Source of the DNA: Nothopassalora personata | Taxonomy: Eukaryota > Ascomycota > Dothideomycetes > Mycosphaerellales > Mycosphaerellaceae | NCBI GenBank assembly: GCA_033816765.1 | Contig: CM066287.1 | Coordinates: 4,960,001-5,024,000 of the forward strand | DNA length: 64,000 bases | Reading direction: 5' to 3' | Translations under genes and position numbers: made by a program | Shown: one piece after another, positions 43,017-55,206 of the stretch | How positions within the stretch are numbered: position 1 is the stretch's first letter | How the letters are laid out: each line of letters begins with the position of its first letter | Notes under the pieces: generated by a model | Told to the model about the DNA's origin: nothing | The model's input: only the letters and a program-made list of their open reading frames with translations | Databases searched by the model: none

Positions 43017-45020
43017 TCAATCGTCACCGTGCCTCTCGCCACCACTCTCGCCTTCTTCAACGTAAGCCTGTAGTGATCGCCGTTGCGGCAACTCCTCTGC
43101 GGAACGAGATTTTGGCATGTGCTGTCGATCTGCATCACGCTGACGGCGCGAGTTGCGTGACCGGCCTTCCAACGATGACACATTGCGGGGAGGCAGTGGC
43201 GCTGGTAACGGTGGTCTGGCAATCACATCGTCAAGTGGTAGCCTCATCCTGTTGGCGACATTCTTGGACTCAGCTTCCGATTTGGTGGCATGACCTTCAC
43301 CCTCTTCGGCCAGGGCGAATCTCTGCAGCAGCTTTACGCTATCGCTTCGACGCAGTTCACGCCGCTGATCTCTCGATGCGCTGTGCTTGTCAAATGGCGG
43401 TGTCGCAACGCCTGGCACGCCAAACTTGTAGTAATCTGAGAAAGAACGGCCCGTGTTCCATGCTGATGCTCGACGGCTCTCATGAGGGAGCATTGCATAG
43501 TCCTTGAACGCCTTCGGGGTCCAGTCTGCACCTCTCGACGCTGATCGTGCACCTGCTGTCGCAAATGGAGAATACGATTGGAGTCCATTACCAACGGGCG
43601 TATTCCAGGATGGTCGATCTGGAAGAGCGGGCGGCAACTCCGCCTGAACCTTCTCCTTGTCCTTCGCATTCGGCATCAGAGCTTGCTGTAGAGACTTCTT
43701 CAGCTGCTCGATCTCGTCGTCTCGTTCATCAAGAAGTCGACCCAATCGCGCGCTCTCCCGACACTCATTTCTGTAATGGTCGTCCAGCCGCATGATTTGT
43801 TTATCCTTCTCCTCAATCAACGTAGCGCCCCTTGTGATGATCTGTTCCTGCTGCTGGGCGACAGACCCCTTCGCCTCACAGAAGTCACGCAGCTCTCTGA
43901 TCTCATTGTCTTTTCGGGCAAGGGAGGCATCAACATCTCGCAGCTCGGCGTTTTCACGCTTGAGTTGTGAGAGCTCCTCGTGAGCTTGGTGCAGGTGCAT
44001 CTTCTTACGGTTAAGTGCTTGCTGCATATCCTGGAACTTCATCTCCCAAGAACTCAAGCAGCAATCTTTAGCACGACAGTCTTCTTGTAGCCTCTCCAAC
44101 TCTCGCTGTCGCTCTGCTAGAATACCACCATAGCATTGAATCTGGCTGGCGCGCTCAAAGCTGACCCTGTCAAGCTCCCCAATCCTGGCGTCCTGAAAAT
44201 TGCACTCAGATCGCAGTGTTGAGATTTCTGCATCCTTCTTACTCAAAACTTCTTCTTTACTCCTTAGACTGTTCTGTGCATCTCGAATGAGCTCTTTCAG
44301 TTGAGCAATTTCGCGATCTCTGAATGCGACGCCTTCCGGTGCTGCCTGTGGTGGGCCGGTCGATGAGGTCGCATGCTCGTCGGTGGTAGCAGGCAATTCG
44401 ACATTTCCCCAGAGAGAGTCGCGGCTGTGGTGTGAACCTTGATTTGTGTTCGGCCAGGAGGCGTCCATGTATGGGTCGTTGAAAGCAGATGATGGCACGT
44501 TTGCAGGAAAGCCCTGCTGTTCCTGAGTAGCGTACAGCTGATGCTGACTTTGCTGGCTCCAACCGAGACTAGTGAAAGCGTTATCCTCACTCCCAGCGGG
44601 TGTAAACTGATAAGTGGGGTCGATCTTGTCAACGCGGTCTTCCAAATCAGATACATTCTGCTCCAGGTCCACAATTCTCCCACTCCAGCCTTGAACATCC
44701 GTCCGCAGTGACGTGAACAGCTGCCAAAAGAGCGGACCTGACGGCAGAGCGAGTCTGCTGTGCTGTGGCGGGAATGCCTCGCTGGTGCCGTGTTGTGTTT
44801 CTTGACGACTCCTAGTATTTGCGTGCAGAGCATCGATGCTGACCTGCATGGCCTGCAGCCGAGCCTTCACGTCGAAAAGTTGGTCAGAGAAATAGGTATC
44901 ATGGCATACCGAGGGAACACGGAGAACATATGGTGATCTTGTCTGCTGGAACGTTGAAGTCATCTGCGCTACACGATGCTTCAGTAGCGATAGCTCGCGC
45001 TGGAATGTGGTCTCGTCCAT
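43017..45020 (-). CDS. Long coiled-coil protein of unknown function
   Basis: Single exon, 667 residues from ATG 45020. Residues 1-25 (MDETTFQRELSLLKHRVAQM) start a short coiled coil. A second heptad-rich part spans roughly residues 230-460, with runs such as EIAQLKELIRDAQNSLRSKE and ERDDEIEQLKKSLQQALMPN. The C-terminal 170 residues are disordered and basic, with Pro-rich RPPLPAPLPPRN. No motor, membrane or enzymatic motif. The architecture suits a structural or spindle-pole/septal scaffold, but I do not recognise the family. Confidence 0.72.
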   Translation of the reverse strand: MDETTFQRELSLLKHRVAQMTSTFQQTRSPYVLRVPSVCHDTYFSDQLFDVKARLQAMQVSIDALHANTRSRQETQHGTSEAFPPQHSRLALPSGPLFWQLFTSLRTDVQGWSGRIVDLEQNVSDLEDRVDKIDPTYQFTPAGSEDNAFTSLGWSQQSQHQLYATQEQQGFPANVPSSAFNDPYMDASWPNTNQGSHHSRDSLWGNVELPATTDEHATSSTGPPQAAPEGVAFRDREIAQLKELIRDAQNSLRSKEEVLSKKDAEISTLRSECNFQDARIGELDRVSFERASQIQCYGGILAERQRELERLQEDCRAKDCCLSSWEMKFQDMQQALNRKKMHLHQAHEELSQLKRENAELRDVDASLARKDNEIRELRDFCEAKGSVAQQQEQIITRGATLIEEKDKQIMRLDDHYRNECRESARLGRLLDERDDEIEQLKKSLQQALMPNAKDKEKVQAELPPALPDRPSWNTPVGNGLQSYSPFATAGARSASRGADWTPKAFKDYAMLPHESRRASAWNTGRSFSDYYKFGVPGVATPPFDKHSASRDQRRELRRSDSVKLLQRFALAEEGEGHATKSEAESKNVANRMRLPLDDVIARPPLPAPLPPRNVSSLEGRSRNSRRQRDADRQHMPKSRSAEELPQRRSLQAYVEEGESGGERHGDD

Positions 45021-45779
45021 GATGTCGAGGTGCGGTGATCAACGTGGCGCTGCAACGCCGAATTGTTTGCTGATGCGGGCTACCAGCTGCGGTTCACGAA
45101 GCTATTCTTTCTGGCCTTTGATGAGACAATGGAGTCGAGATGATAGCCTGCCGGCTGCCGGATGCTATCTGAGCTTTGTGTTGGTATTGATGGTCAAGAT
45201 GGTAGGATGATGATGCTGTGCAGTGGAGAGAACAGTTCGGAGTTGACCACGAAAGAGAGCCCGGACGGAGCTTGCGCCTCGTGATTCAATCATTGCACGT
45301 GATATCGATACAACTCCACTTATTCACCTTGCTGATGACAGTGAACTTCCTGCATACTGGACGAACATATCATTGGGTTCTCTTCGTCCGAATAGCTTAC
45401 TCTTAGTCGGAGTATGCTGCCATGCACATCTAGCTTACACTACTCCGTGAACCAGTATTCTGCTATACATCTGGTTACCCGTCTGTTTGCTGACTATGAC
45501 TAGGGGTGGAATGGGGCTGCTAGATCTTTGGCTGCACAGACATCATTACACACTCGCCCACTTTGCGTGTCGACTGACGCGAGTCTGTGGCGGATACCAT
45601 CGGTGGGCCTTGAGACACTTACTACACTGTACGGCGATGTGTTGTGCTGCTCAATGTCCCAACTTGTTCACCCTTCCAGCTACAAAAAACAAAGTCTGGG
45701 CCCATTTCCTGTTGCGCCTTGCTCAAAAGACAACAAATGTAGTGACTGCTTGGGTTCATCATCTCGAGACCGCATACGC
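45021..45779. other. Intergenic, nothing recognised
   Basis: About 760 nt between the coiled-coil gene start and the 3' end of the Rab5-type gene, both on the minus strand. Confidence 0.4.
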
Positions 45780-46576
45780 TCAGCATGCGCAGCCTTCTTT
45801 GGCTCCTGCTTCACTCCTCGCATTCAAGTTCACGCTGCTGTTGCTTTGGCCGGCGTTGATAGCTGCCTGCGTGCCACCGCCTGCTCCTCCGCGTGGTCCC
45901 TTGAGACTTGTCTCTGGTATCGCATTGGCGATGGCAGTAAAGACTTCGCTCACGTTATGGCCAGTCTTGGCACTTGTCTCGAAGTAGAGCAGGTTCTCCT
46001 CGTCTGCATATGCCTTCGCCTCTTTAGTGCTGACTTTGCGCGCAGTACTTGTGTCTTCCTCAGTCTCGTTCTCGTTCTCGCCCTCTACCTGCTCGCCATC
46101 GGCATTGTCGTCCTCGCAAAGATCGAGCTTGTTGCCCACCAGGGCGATGACGATGCCAGGGGACGCTTGTCGTTGCAGCTCTGCAACCCAATGCTTCGCC
46201 TTCACGAGACTGCTCGCCTTCGTGATATCGTAGACTACCAGTGCGGACTGCGCATTACGATAGTACATTGGCGCGAGGCTGGCGAACCGTTCCTGGCCTG
46301 CTGTGTCCCAGATCTCGAACTTGATCGTCCTGTTCGGCAGTTGGCATTTTTGTGTAAGGAAGGCAGCGCCGATGGTGGGCTCTTTGTTGGGCTGGAAGTC
46401 GTTGTTGACGAAGCGCAGAACCAGTGAGGACTTATTCTGGTCAGTATGGCCCATGGTTACATTTACGAGGCGCATGGGCTGTTGATGCTCACCTTTCCGA
46501 CCGCAGCTTCACCCAGCAGAACCAGCTTGACGCTGCTACTCGGCTTCGGCGCCGAGGCTCCTGTTGTGTCGCTCAT
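45780..46576 (-). CDS. Rab5-type small GTPase (Vps21/Ypt5-like)
   Basis: Early-endosome Rab that recruits tethers and the class III PI3-kinase. Exons 46576-46493 and 46430-45780 encode 244 residues. G1 P-loop [14 protein letters not shown] spans the intron. Switch I is [14 protein letters not shown]3 is [21 protein letters not shown]4 is VGNKLDL and G5 is [14 protein letters not shown]. The C-terminus is a Gly/Asn-rich tail ending CAC, a double-geranylgeranylation signal. After G4 there is a 25-residue acidic insertion rich in Glu/Asp/Asn. The 62-nt intron acceptor must be the AG ending AATAAG: the nearer AG immediately follows the branch-like CTGAC and would add two residues inside the P-loop. 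Confidence 0.92.
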
Positions 46577-46914
46577 GATGTCGGCAGGGTGGCAGGAAGT
46601 AGGAGTCCTTCGCGCTGACGCCCGAAGGCTTCGTCCAAGAGGGTGCTCTGACAGCTTGTAGGAGACCGCGAAGTGCCGTGGAGTGGTATTGCTTCACGAT
46701 GCAAAATACGCAAATAGGTGGCGGAATCTGCTGGCGATTGTAGTAATGCAGTGCGTTTGTGTGGAATGTGGTCGTGGCGAGTTGTTTGATGATCGGTTGG
46801 TGCTTGCGTTGACAACGGCAAGGTTACCTCAGCATGCTCAGACTCGCTGATGAATATTGCGGGGCGATGCTCATTTCGCGCAGTGCTACTTTGATATAAG
46901 CTAGCTCTTACAGA
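46577..46914. other. Rab5-type gene 5' flank
   Basis: About 340 nt of ordinary composition containing the promoter, followed abruptly by AT-rich sequence. Confidence 0.4.
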
Positions 46915-47420
46915 CGCGGCTTTAACCGCAGTATAATTATTCAAGTTCTTATATACATAGTATTCTTTATTGTCAATACTCGAAAGTATATGTATTTAAA
47001 AGCTACAATCCTAGAACTAAGATATTCTAGATTTGCTATTACAAAAAAAATTAAAATTACCGCTTCTTTTATTTTTTAACTCTTAATACTATACATTATA
47101 AGAAATTTACTTTTTATTAAAGAAGCTATATAACAACGAAGATTAATTTTCAAAAGATAAGCCTAGATAGAATAAGATATAGTATAGAAAGATATACAAG
47201 AAAAGTTATACTAAGAAATATCTAGTTTTAGTATCTATAGACAAATTATAAGATATTATATAATCTAATTCTAAGCGCGAGGCTATACTTAAAGACAGGC
47301 GAGTATATATATAAGTAAATTAAACATATATTGTATAGTTAGCGCTATTATTTTAATATTATAGGTAAGATCTACCTTATTAGAATGCCTCTTTAGTGCT
47401 TTTAAATTCCATTATTGTGA
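46915..47420. repeat. AT-rich island, RIP-like
   Basis: About 500 nt of very AT-rich sequence dense in TA dinucleotides (TATATA, TTATAA, ATACTATACATTATAAG, AATATT) and lacking open frames, between flanks of normal composition. In Pezizomycotina such blocks are usually repeat-induced point mutation remains of transposons. No terminal repeats or transposase motif remain visible, so the source element is unknown. Confidence 0.75.
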
Positions 47421-48159
47421 TTTTGAGCTTTTAGCTACACTAAAGTCAGCCTTACTTGATCCTAGACGCTTCGCCTAAGATCAATACCTTACGTGAGTCC
47501 GCTATACCCGAAGCGTCTGAGCTCGCTGAGGTAACGGCAAAGTGCGGGAGGGAGACTGACACTTTCTTCACCTTAGCGACTACTGTAGTGGAACTACACC
47601 GGATCTACATTGACTCAATGAAGTTCTTGATCGAGAGCGATTGGCGACAAGACGAGGTCTGCCTGCAATTGCGGTACTGTTTATGAGCATACTGTCTCAC
47701 TTCCTATCGTGAGGCACGCACCGCATCTCCACATCGATTCTAAGAAGTAAGAAATACCCCACCACTTCGAGCAGCACGTATCAGATTCCTCTGCGAGCGC
47801 TACATAGCCGCTGAACGATACATACATATCTGTGAGCGTGAAAGTGATAGCCTGATACCTGCCTGGCTTGTTGGCTGGAGAGGCTGGGCTGGCTCTCACT
47901 TCAAGAAGTTGTAACTACGGCAAGCCGAAGTAGTCGAACCTGCTGTCATGGAGCTGACCACTCTCCCACGACAGAATGCTGTAGCCTGGCCATTTGAGAA
48001 CGATGTTCTACATAGTAGTATCTCGTTTAGAACGAAAGCTGACAAAGGTACATAGACAACGGGACCGGGATCAGGGTGAAAGCCGCTGCCACGGGGATCC
48101 GGGTTGCCACTTCTTATCACCGCGCCTTTCCTCGACATTCATATTGTGCCATTACGACG
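47421..48159. other. Transition region and upstream flank of transcription factor gene
   Basis: Normal-composition sequence with a 76-codon frame (47456-47686) that has no recognisable motif. It could be the unmutated edge of a mobile element or simply promoter sequence. Confidence 0.35.
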
Positions 48160-50569
48160 ATGGACAGTGCCGATGCTTATGCCAGCAACACGGTGCGATC
48201 TTGCACAACTTGCTCGAAAGCCAAGGCAAAATGTGTTCGCAAGCCTGGAGAAGTCATCTGTGAAAGGTAAGCCTTGAGCGCCTTAAGCGGACAAGGAGAC
48301 GCTGCTAATCAGATTCTGTAAGATGTGCACGACTGAAGAAAGAATGTCTTTCGAAAGAGCCAGGGGTTCGAAGACGAAAGCCTATGAAGATGACGTAAGC
48401 CTTGACATCCTCCCTTCATGCATTGAGGATTGTTATGATGCCGTGATGGCATTACTCTTTGCAACATGACCAAGGCCTGTTAATACGTGAGGATGCCACC
48501 GCACTCTCAATGAATGACACCGATAGCCTTCGAGGATCACAAGGGACGCCTTCGGGCCTATGAACACAACGGAAGCAGGATTTCTTCTACTGCACGAGCA
48601 ATTGCAACGCCTCAACGACATCATCGCAGGCTTCCGCCCCCAGACCTTGGAGGGGCATTGTGCATCACAACATTCTCTACATTTAGCTCCTTCTTGAACG
48701 GAGTGCTAACCCACGTCTTAGGCGTGCTGCTCAATTAGAGAAGCTCGAGAGCAAGATTGAATACCTGGTCAACACGCTTTCAAGCAGACAAGCATCAGCG
48801 TCATACCAGCCACCGGATCCTGGCCGAGCTTCTCCTCCAGTCTCTCTCCAGGGGTCTTCGACTACCGAGAAAGCTAGCTGCAGCTTCGCTCGAAGCAACG
48901 ATGTGCTACGAAGCCTTTGTAAGGAAGAGTGCACATCACCATCGACAGACGCGCAAATCAGCTCGACTAATACGCCCGCTAATGCGCAGCTGGAACGTGC
49001 CAGTGCCTCAGTTCGCCTCAGTGAGGCAGAGATACTGCTGGGTCGGTATAGGCGGCTTATGGCCACTGGAATGCCCTTTGTTATCGTCCCCGAAGAGGCA
49101 ACGGCAGCCTCCCTTCAGAGTTCAAGTCCTGTACTGCTTAGATCGATCTGTACCGTGACGCTTATTCACGACCTTCCACGCCAGCAAATTCTGGTCAGGA
49201 ATCTCATTCAGGACATTGCAGAACGAATTATGATTAAAAGCGAGAAGTCGATCGATTTGCTTCAAGGGATATTGGTTGTTGTTGCTTGGTACCACTCCCA
49301 CGTTTTTTGGAGCTTACAGGTTACGAACCTTCTACACCTCGCTATAGCCATGATCACAGATCTAGGGTTCGATCGAGCACCTTCAGGCACTGTTGACTTC
49401 AGGGTGAAGTACGTGAAAGTAGTTCACGGACCGCCTATTTCCACTCGAGCGCCATCTTTGGCTGAGCGCAGGATTCTACAAGGAGTCTTTTACCTTACTT
49501 CCATGCTCTCATCTTCATTCAAGAAGATTGACGCGATGCCATACACCAGTTACGTAAGTAGGAACAAATCCCAGGCTCACTCAAGGGCCAACTTCACTGC
49601 CAGAGACATCACCACCGAACCTGGCTGGGCAACAGCATGCTGACCTATGTTGTTTAGATGGAAGACTGTCTAGAGCACCTCGAGCAAGCCAGAGAATACG
49701 ACAGCGACATGTTCCTAGTGCAGATGGTCCGAGTGCAACGCCTCATCGAAACGATTCACACCACTGACACACCAAACGCGCCGTCTCGCATCTACATCAA
49801 GGCATTCCAAGCTGATATTGAACGTCTGCGAAGAGCAGATCCTTGCAATGAGGACAACATCTTCCTTGCGATGCAGTATTTTACTGCTGAGATCGTAACG
49901 TGGGAGCTATCTCTGAACGACCTCCAAGACAACAAGACACATACTCTCAGCAGTCACTTGGAGGATCTCTACAATTGTGTCTCGAGCATCAAGCGGTTCC
50001 TCGACGTATACTTCATGATTCCTTCGTCGGCATATCTGCTCCTGCCATTCTCGGTCTTTGGGCAGTTTGCCCATGCTTTCATCGTCTTAACGAAGCTTGC
50101 TTCGCTTGAAGTTGATGGCTGGGATCTGAAAGCCCTCAACGATCAGCTGAGCTTTTCCAACGTGATTGACGAATGTGCAGTGCGGTTCGAGGAGGCGTCT
50201 CATGGGTGCCTGGAGGGCCTCGTTATCAATAACCAGTCGTTCGCCAAGTGTGAGTTCCTTTTCAACTTCGCATCGGTAACGTTCACGGCTTTACTGACTC
50301 GACGGTCTACAGGGGCTCAGCGCGTGAAGTTTATGAAACAGGTGTATGAACAAAAATTTACCGCTGATGCGGCCAACACGGCGCTTGCACAAAAGGTAGA
50401 CAAGGCTCGCACTTGGCAGGCTCCAAACGACGCTGGACAACCAACGCCACCAGAGGATCCTGTACTCTCGGCAGACTTCTTTAACCATCTCGATGACAAC
50501 TTCTGGCAGAGCTTTGCAGGCTTTTCGGGAGACTGGGATTTCCAATTGCCGCTTGTGAACACGACTTGA
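48160..50569 (+). CDS. Zn2Cys6 fungal transcription factor
   Basis: Five exons: 48160-48266, 48323-48394, 48722-49553, 49658-50249, 50313-50569; 619 residues. The DNA-binding binuclear zinc cluster starts at residue 15, CTTCSKAKAKCVRKPGEVIC, and the first intron splits it before ER-CARLKKEC, giving the six cysteines. A basic linker (RRRKPMK) and a short coiled coil (RAAQLEKLESKIEYLVNTL) follow. The middle region (LIHDLPRQQILVRNLIQDIA, LQGILVVVAWYHSHVFW, LLHLAIAMITDLGFDR) matches the layout of the fungal-specific regulatory domain. The intron 48395-48721 is 327 nt, much longer than others here. The 63-nt intron 50250-50312 is open in frame but has canonical ends and a branch site. The target is unknown. 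Confidence 0.85.
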
Positions 50570-51446
50570 GGTATCGTGGTACCGGCAACACTATCAATTT
50601 AATCCATTGCGCTCTCCGAGCCCATTGCATTCTCTGGAGTGCGTGCTACATTGTTTGGACAGGCCGTGAGGTATTATTGAGAACGCTCTCCATAAAGCTA
50701 CAGAGAGCAGCATCAGGCCGTTCTTGAATGAGGGGGCCACCGATACGAAAGTACCGCCAGCACTGAGACGGGCAACACTTTGGACCAATGATCGCGTTAA
50801 GTGAAGGAGGTCGCATTCGCACGCGCCGATCGCTTCGGTGACACTGACCGAGTCGTCGAAGGATCCCATGCCTTTTGGGCTTGCTGCCGCGTTCTAGCAG
50901 TGCGGAGGTTCATCTTCTGTCAAAAGGGGTTGGGGGGATCACTCGAGTGTCAACTCTATGGAGGGTTTCACTTGCCAATGTAAAGCCCGTGGTGACTAAA
51001 GTGCAGAAGTAATTGGCTGCTTCTTGTGGTTCATCTATGAGCCCCACCAATGCTGCCGATGCCAGCCTTTAGATATAGCAAACGAAGGAAGTTGACCAGC
51101 TACGAAAAGTGGACCATCAAACGCAGGCACAACAGCACACCTAGTGTGTATCAGTCGCAAGACTGTCATCCGGCGCGTACATGCGTAAGTGAATGCTTGC
51201 GATAAAAATGGAACGATCTCGCCGTGCAGGACTTCAATACAGACGCAGAGAATCTCACATGTATCGTCGGGTAATGATGGTCACGTGATACGCCGTTGGC
51301 AGGGATCAAGACCCTGGAACGCTCAAGCTGTGAATCGGAGTTAAGTTAGCGTCTCATAAAAAATATCTGTGTGTTTTGCTCTCTTTCGGCTGCACTTCCT
51401 CCTTCCTTACATTCCTTTTTGGTGCTTCCCGGTTGTCGTTGCTGCA
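50570..51446. other. Intergenic / importin promoter
   Basis: About 880 nt. The last 70 nt before the importin ATG are T/C-rich (CTTCCTCCTTCCTTAC). No other feature recognised. Confidence 0.4.
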
Positions 51447-54400
51447 ATGGACGAGTCAGAGTTTGTAGGGCTCTTGTCGGCCTTGTTGGCACCGGACACG
51501 GAGAAGGTCAAGGCGGCCACCAGCCAACTCAACCAGAAATACTACAAGTCGCCGCAGTCGGTGACGGCGCTGATACAGATCCTCATCAACCACCCCGAGG
51601 CTTCGCTCCGTCAACTGGCAGGTGTCGAGGCACGCAAACTCGTTTCCAAGCACTGGGCAGAGGTCCCCGCCAACCAGAAGCCGGCACTGCGAGAGCAACT
51701 CCTCCAGAGCACCATCAACGAGGAGCAGCAGCTGCCCCGACACACCAAAGCCCGCGTTATTGCTTCGATTGCCAAGATCGACCTCGAAGATGGCGAGTGG
51801 AGCGAACTGCCCGGCATCCTACAGCAGGCCGCGACGAGCGGGACGGCACGACATCGCGAGGTCGGTGTGTACATCATCTACACCCTCCTCGAGACGATGC
51901 CCGATGTGTTCCAGGAGAACATGGGCTCTATGCTCACTCTCTTCAGCCGCACCATTCAAGATCCGGAGTCGATGGAAGTCAGGGTCAACACGATGCTTGC
52001 TCTTTCTGAGCTTGCCATGGTGCTGGACACCGAAGAGGATACCAAGAGCCTGAAAGCCTTCCAGAGCACAATCCCACATATGGTCAAGGTCCTGCAGGCA
52101 ACCATTCAAGAGGAGGACGAGGAGCACACCATGCAGGCATTCGACGTGTTCAACAAGCTGCTGAGCTACGAGAGTGCATTCCTCAACACCCACTTTGGCG
52201 ACCTCATTCAGTTCTTCATGCAGGTCTCCTCGAAGACTGAAATCGACGATGAGGTGCGTTCGCAGGCCATCAGTTTCTTGATGCAGGCAGTGCGCTATCG
52301 CAAGTTCAAGATCCAGAGCCTGAAGGTCGGTGAGCACATGACCAAAATGTGCCTGCAGATTGCAACAGAACTCGATGAATTGCCGTCGGACGAGGACGAC
52401 ATCTCACCCGCGCGCTCTGCATTGGGACTTCTGGACATCTTGAGTGAGAGCTTACCTCCCAGCCAGGTGGCCGTGCCACTTCTCAAGTCTATTGGCCCAT
52501 ATGTTCAGCACGAACAGCCGGAATACCGAAGAGCCGGTATCCTGGCTTTGGGTATGTGCGTAGAAGGTGCACCCGACTTCATTGCGACACAGCTCCACGA
52601 GATTCTGCCACTGGTCCTTCGCCTCTTGGGCGACCCATCGACATCCGTCCGAAGTGCAGCACTTAACGGCGTCTCCCGTCTGGCTGACGACCTTGCCGAA
52701 GACATGGGCAAGGAGCACGCCAAGCTCATCCCAGCCCTTGTCGAGAACTTCGACAAGGCCGTACAGGGCATGCGGAGTGCGCAAGAAGGATCTGATGAGC
52801 ACGAACTGAACACACACATTGTCAAGGCCAGCGCTGTGGCCATCGACTCTCTCATTGAGGGCCTCGATGCCGAGGATGCGGCACAGTACGTTGGTGAACT
52901 TGTCCCACGATTCAGTTCCCTCATTCAGCACCCAGATCACAAAGTGCAGATGGCTGCTGTCAGCGCTCTCGGTAGCGTTGCAAGTGCTTCTGAAGGTGCC
53001 TTTCAGCCATACTTCCAGCAGACTATGCAGAGCTTGTCCCAATACATCGAAATCAAGGACAACGAGGAACAGCTCGAACTTAGGAGCATGGTCATTGACT
53101 CTCTCGGCAAGATTGCGAGCGCTGTCGGCGCAGAGGCCTTCCAGCCGTACGTCCGTCCGCTCATGCACGCCAGTGAAGAGGGCCTGCATTTGGACCATCA
53201 GCGCCTGAAAGAGACGAGCTTCATCTTGTGGAGCACTCTCGCCAGGGTCTACGAGGAGAACTTCGAGCCATTCCTCAATGGTGTCGTCCAGTCTCTATTC
53301 GCGTGCCTCGATCAGGAAGAGACCGATGGCGAAGTTCAGCTCGGCGAAGAAGCCTCAGATCTCGTCGGCCAGGAGATCACCATCGCCGGAAAGAAGATCA
53401 AAGTCGCTGGTGCTGGCGGTGCCAACGAAGGCGATATCGCTGAGGAAGACATCGTCAAAGCTCTTATGGAGACCGAGGACGATGATGATGACGACTGGGA
53501 TGACCTCGGTGCTGTGACCGCCGTTGCCATGGAGAAGGAGATCGCTGTTGAGGTACTCGGTGACGTCCTTACACACGCTAAGGGCAAATTCTTGCCGTAC
53601 ATGGAGAAGACCATTGCGACCACTATACCCCTTCTAGAACATACCTTCGAGGGGGTGCGCAAGAGCGCAATCAGCACTCTCTGGCGCGCATACGCCTGTA
53701 TGTGGGGTCTAGCTGAGGATAACGGCATGCAGAAGTGGCAACCTGGTCTTCCGCTGAAGGTCCAGCCAACCTCTGACCTCCAGAAACTGGGTGACCTCGT
53801 CATGAAGGGCACCCTCGCCTTGTGGGAAGAGGAGATGGATCGGTGAGTACACACATGAATTTTTCACTCACGACTCACATGATGAGAGCACTATTGCTAC
53901 CCAGCTCACTCAGATGCTACGGCATATGCTGCTAACCATAGAGGCTGTTTCTGATCTTATTTGCGCATTCGCTGCATTCGGTGTTGACTCTTTCGCCAAT
54001 GTACCTTGACTGACAACATCACAGGGCCACAGTGACAGAAATCAACCGTAATCTGGCTGCCACATTGAAGCTGTGCGGTCCAGCTGTGCTCGCTCCTAGC
54101 GGAAATGACAGCGCCACCCCAATTGAGCAGGCTACCGCTGCTCTTCTGCTCCTCCTCCAGCGTGAGCACCCATGCCAGAAGGACGAGGACGACTTTGACG
54201 AGCCCGCACCCACTGATGGCGAGTCTGCCGAGTACGATTGGCTCGTCGTTGAGACTGCTCTGGAGGTCATCGGCGCCCTCGGTACAGTTCTTGGCGAGCA
54301 ATTTGCAGAGCTATTCAAGATCTTCGAAGGTCCGATCATGAAGTTCTGCTCCTCTCAGGAGCGCTTCGAACGCTCCTCGGCAGTCGGTACTCTGGCCGAC

Positions 54401-54937
54401 TGCATCGAGGCCATGGGTTCAGCCTGCACACCTTACACTGCCAAGATTATGCCGCTGCTGCTCAAGCGCCTGAGAGATGAAGACAAGGAGGTCAAGAGCA
54501 ACGCTGCATTCGGCATGGGTCTCCTCTGCCTGAACAGCACAGATGCCAACACCATCTTGTCCAACTACAACACCATTCTCGGCTTGCTCGAGCCACTGCT
54601 ACAGAATCAAAGCAACCCAGACGACACGGAAGCACGTCTACTCGACAACGCTGCTGGCTGCATCAGCCGCATGATCAAGAAAGCGCCATCGAATGTTCCG
54701 TTGGAGGATGTTCTACCACGTCTCGTGGAGCTTCTGCCGTTGAAGGAGGACTTTCGCGAGAACGAGCCTGTGTTCGACATGATCATCAGCCGATATCAAG
54801 CACAGGATCAGACTATCATGAACTTATCCAGACAGCTTCTGCCAATCTTGGAGAAGGTCACCGGTCCACCTGAGGAGCAGCTCAGTGAGGAGACCAGGAA
54901 CAAGCTTACACAACTGGTGCAACACCTCAGAGGCTGA
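51447..54937 (+). CDS. Importin beta-4 (Kap123-type karyopherin)
   Basis: Imports ribosomal proteins and histones into the nucleus in a Ran-GTP-dependent manner. Exons 51447-53842 and 54025-54937 encode 1102 residues, the usual Kap123 length. ATG 51447 opens MDESEFVGLLSALLAPDTEK; an in-frame ATG at 51369 would prepend a hydrophobic stretch that looks like translated leader. Helical HEAT repeats run through the whole protein, for example LRQLAGVEARKLVSKHW (importin-beta N-terminal domain), RRAGILALGMCVEGAPDFIA and KVQMAAVSALGSVASAS. An acidic loop TEDDDDDDWDDL near residue 680 corresponds to the Ran/cargo-binding acidic region. The intron is 182 nt, rather long. It belongs to the nuclear transport machinery at the pore. 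Confidence 0.92.
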
Positions 54938-55206
54938 CGATTGGAGGAGATAGCATAGCGTGGCGTCCATAATGATACCCTTAGAGATACTGTGCTTGAA
55001 TGAATGAAGGAATGTCCCGTGATGAAGCAATGCACTTGGTGTCTTTCTCATACTATGATACCGTATCGTTCGAACTTCAGTGCCAAGGCCCCCCGGCTTT
55101 ACGTTTTTGGGTGGATGCCCAGTGCCGACTTTAAGCGGGCTCATAAACACCTCCAGCAACAGCACTTCGTCGCACGACCTCATTAGTTACTCACTCCGCA
55201 GAAATC
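54938..55206. other. Short intergenic region
   Basis: About 270 nt between the importin stop and the E1 beta start. Nothing recognised. Confidence 0.4.

Noticed and set aside
50246..50312. Reading the Zn2Cys6 gene straight through 50250-50312
   Set aside because: Canonical GTGAGT donor, CTGAC branch and ACAG acceptor, and splicing keeps the frame (Lys-Trp-Ala-Gln), so an intron is preferred although read-through is also open.
51369..51446. Upstream ATG (51369) as importin start
   Set aside because: It would add a hydrophobic Phe/Leu/Pro-rich segment foreign to karyopherins; ATG 51447 starts the expected N-terminal helix.
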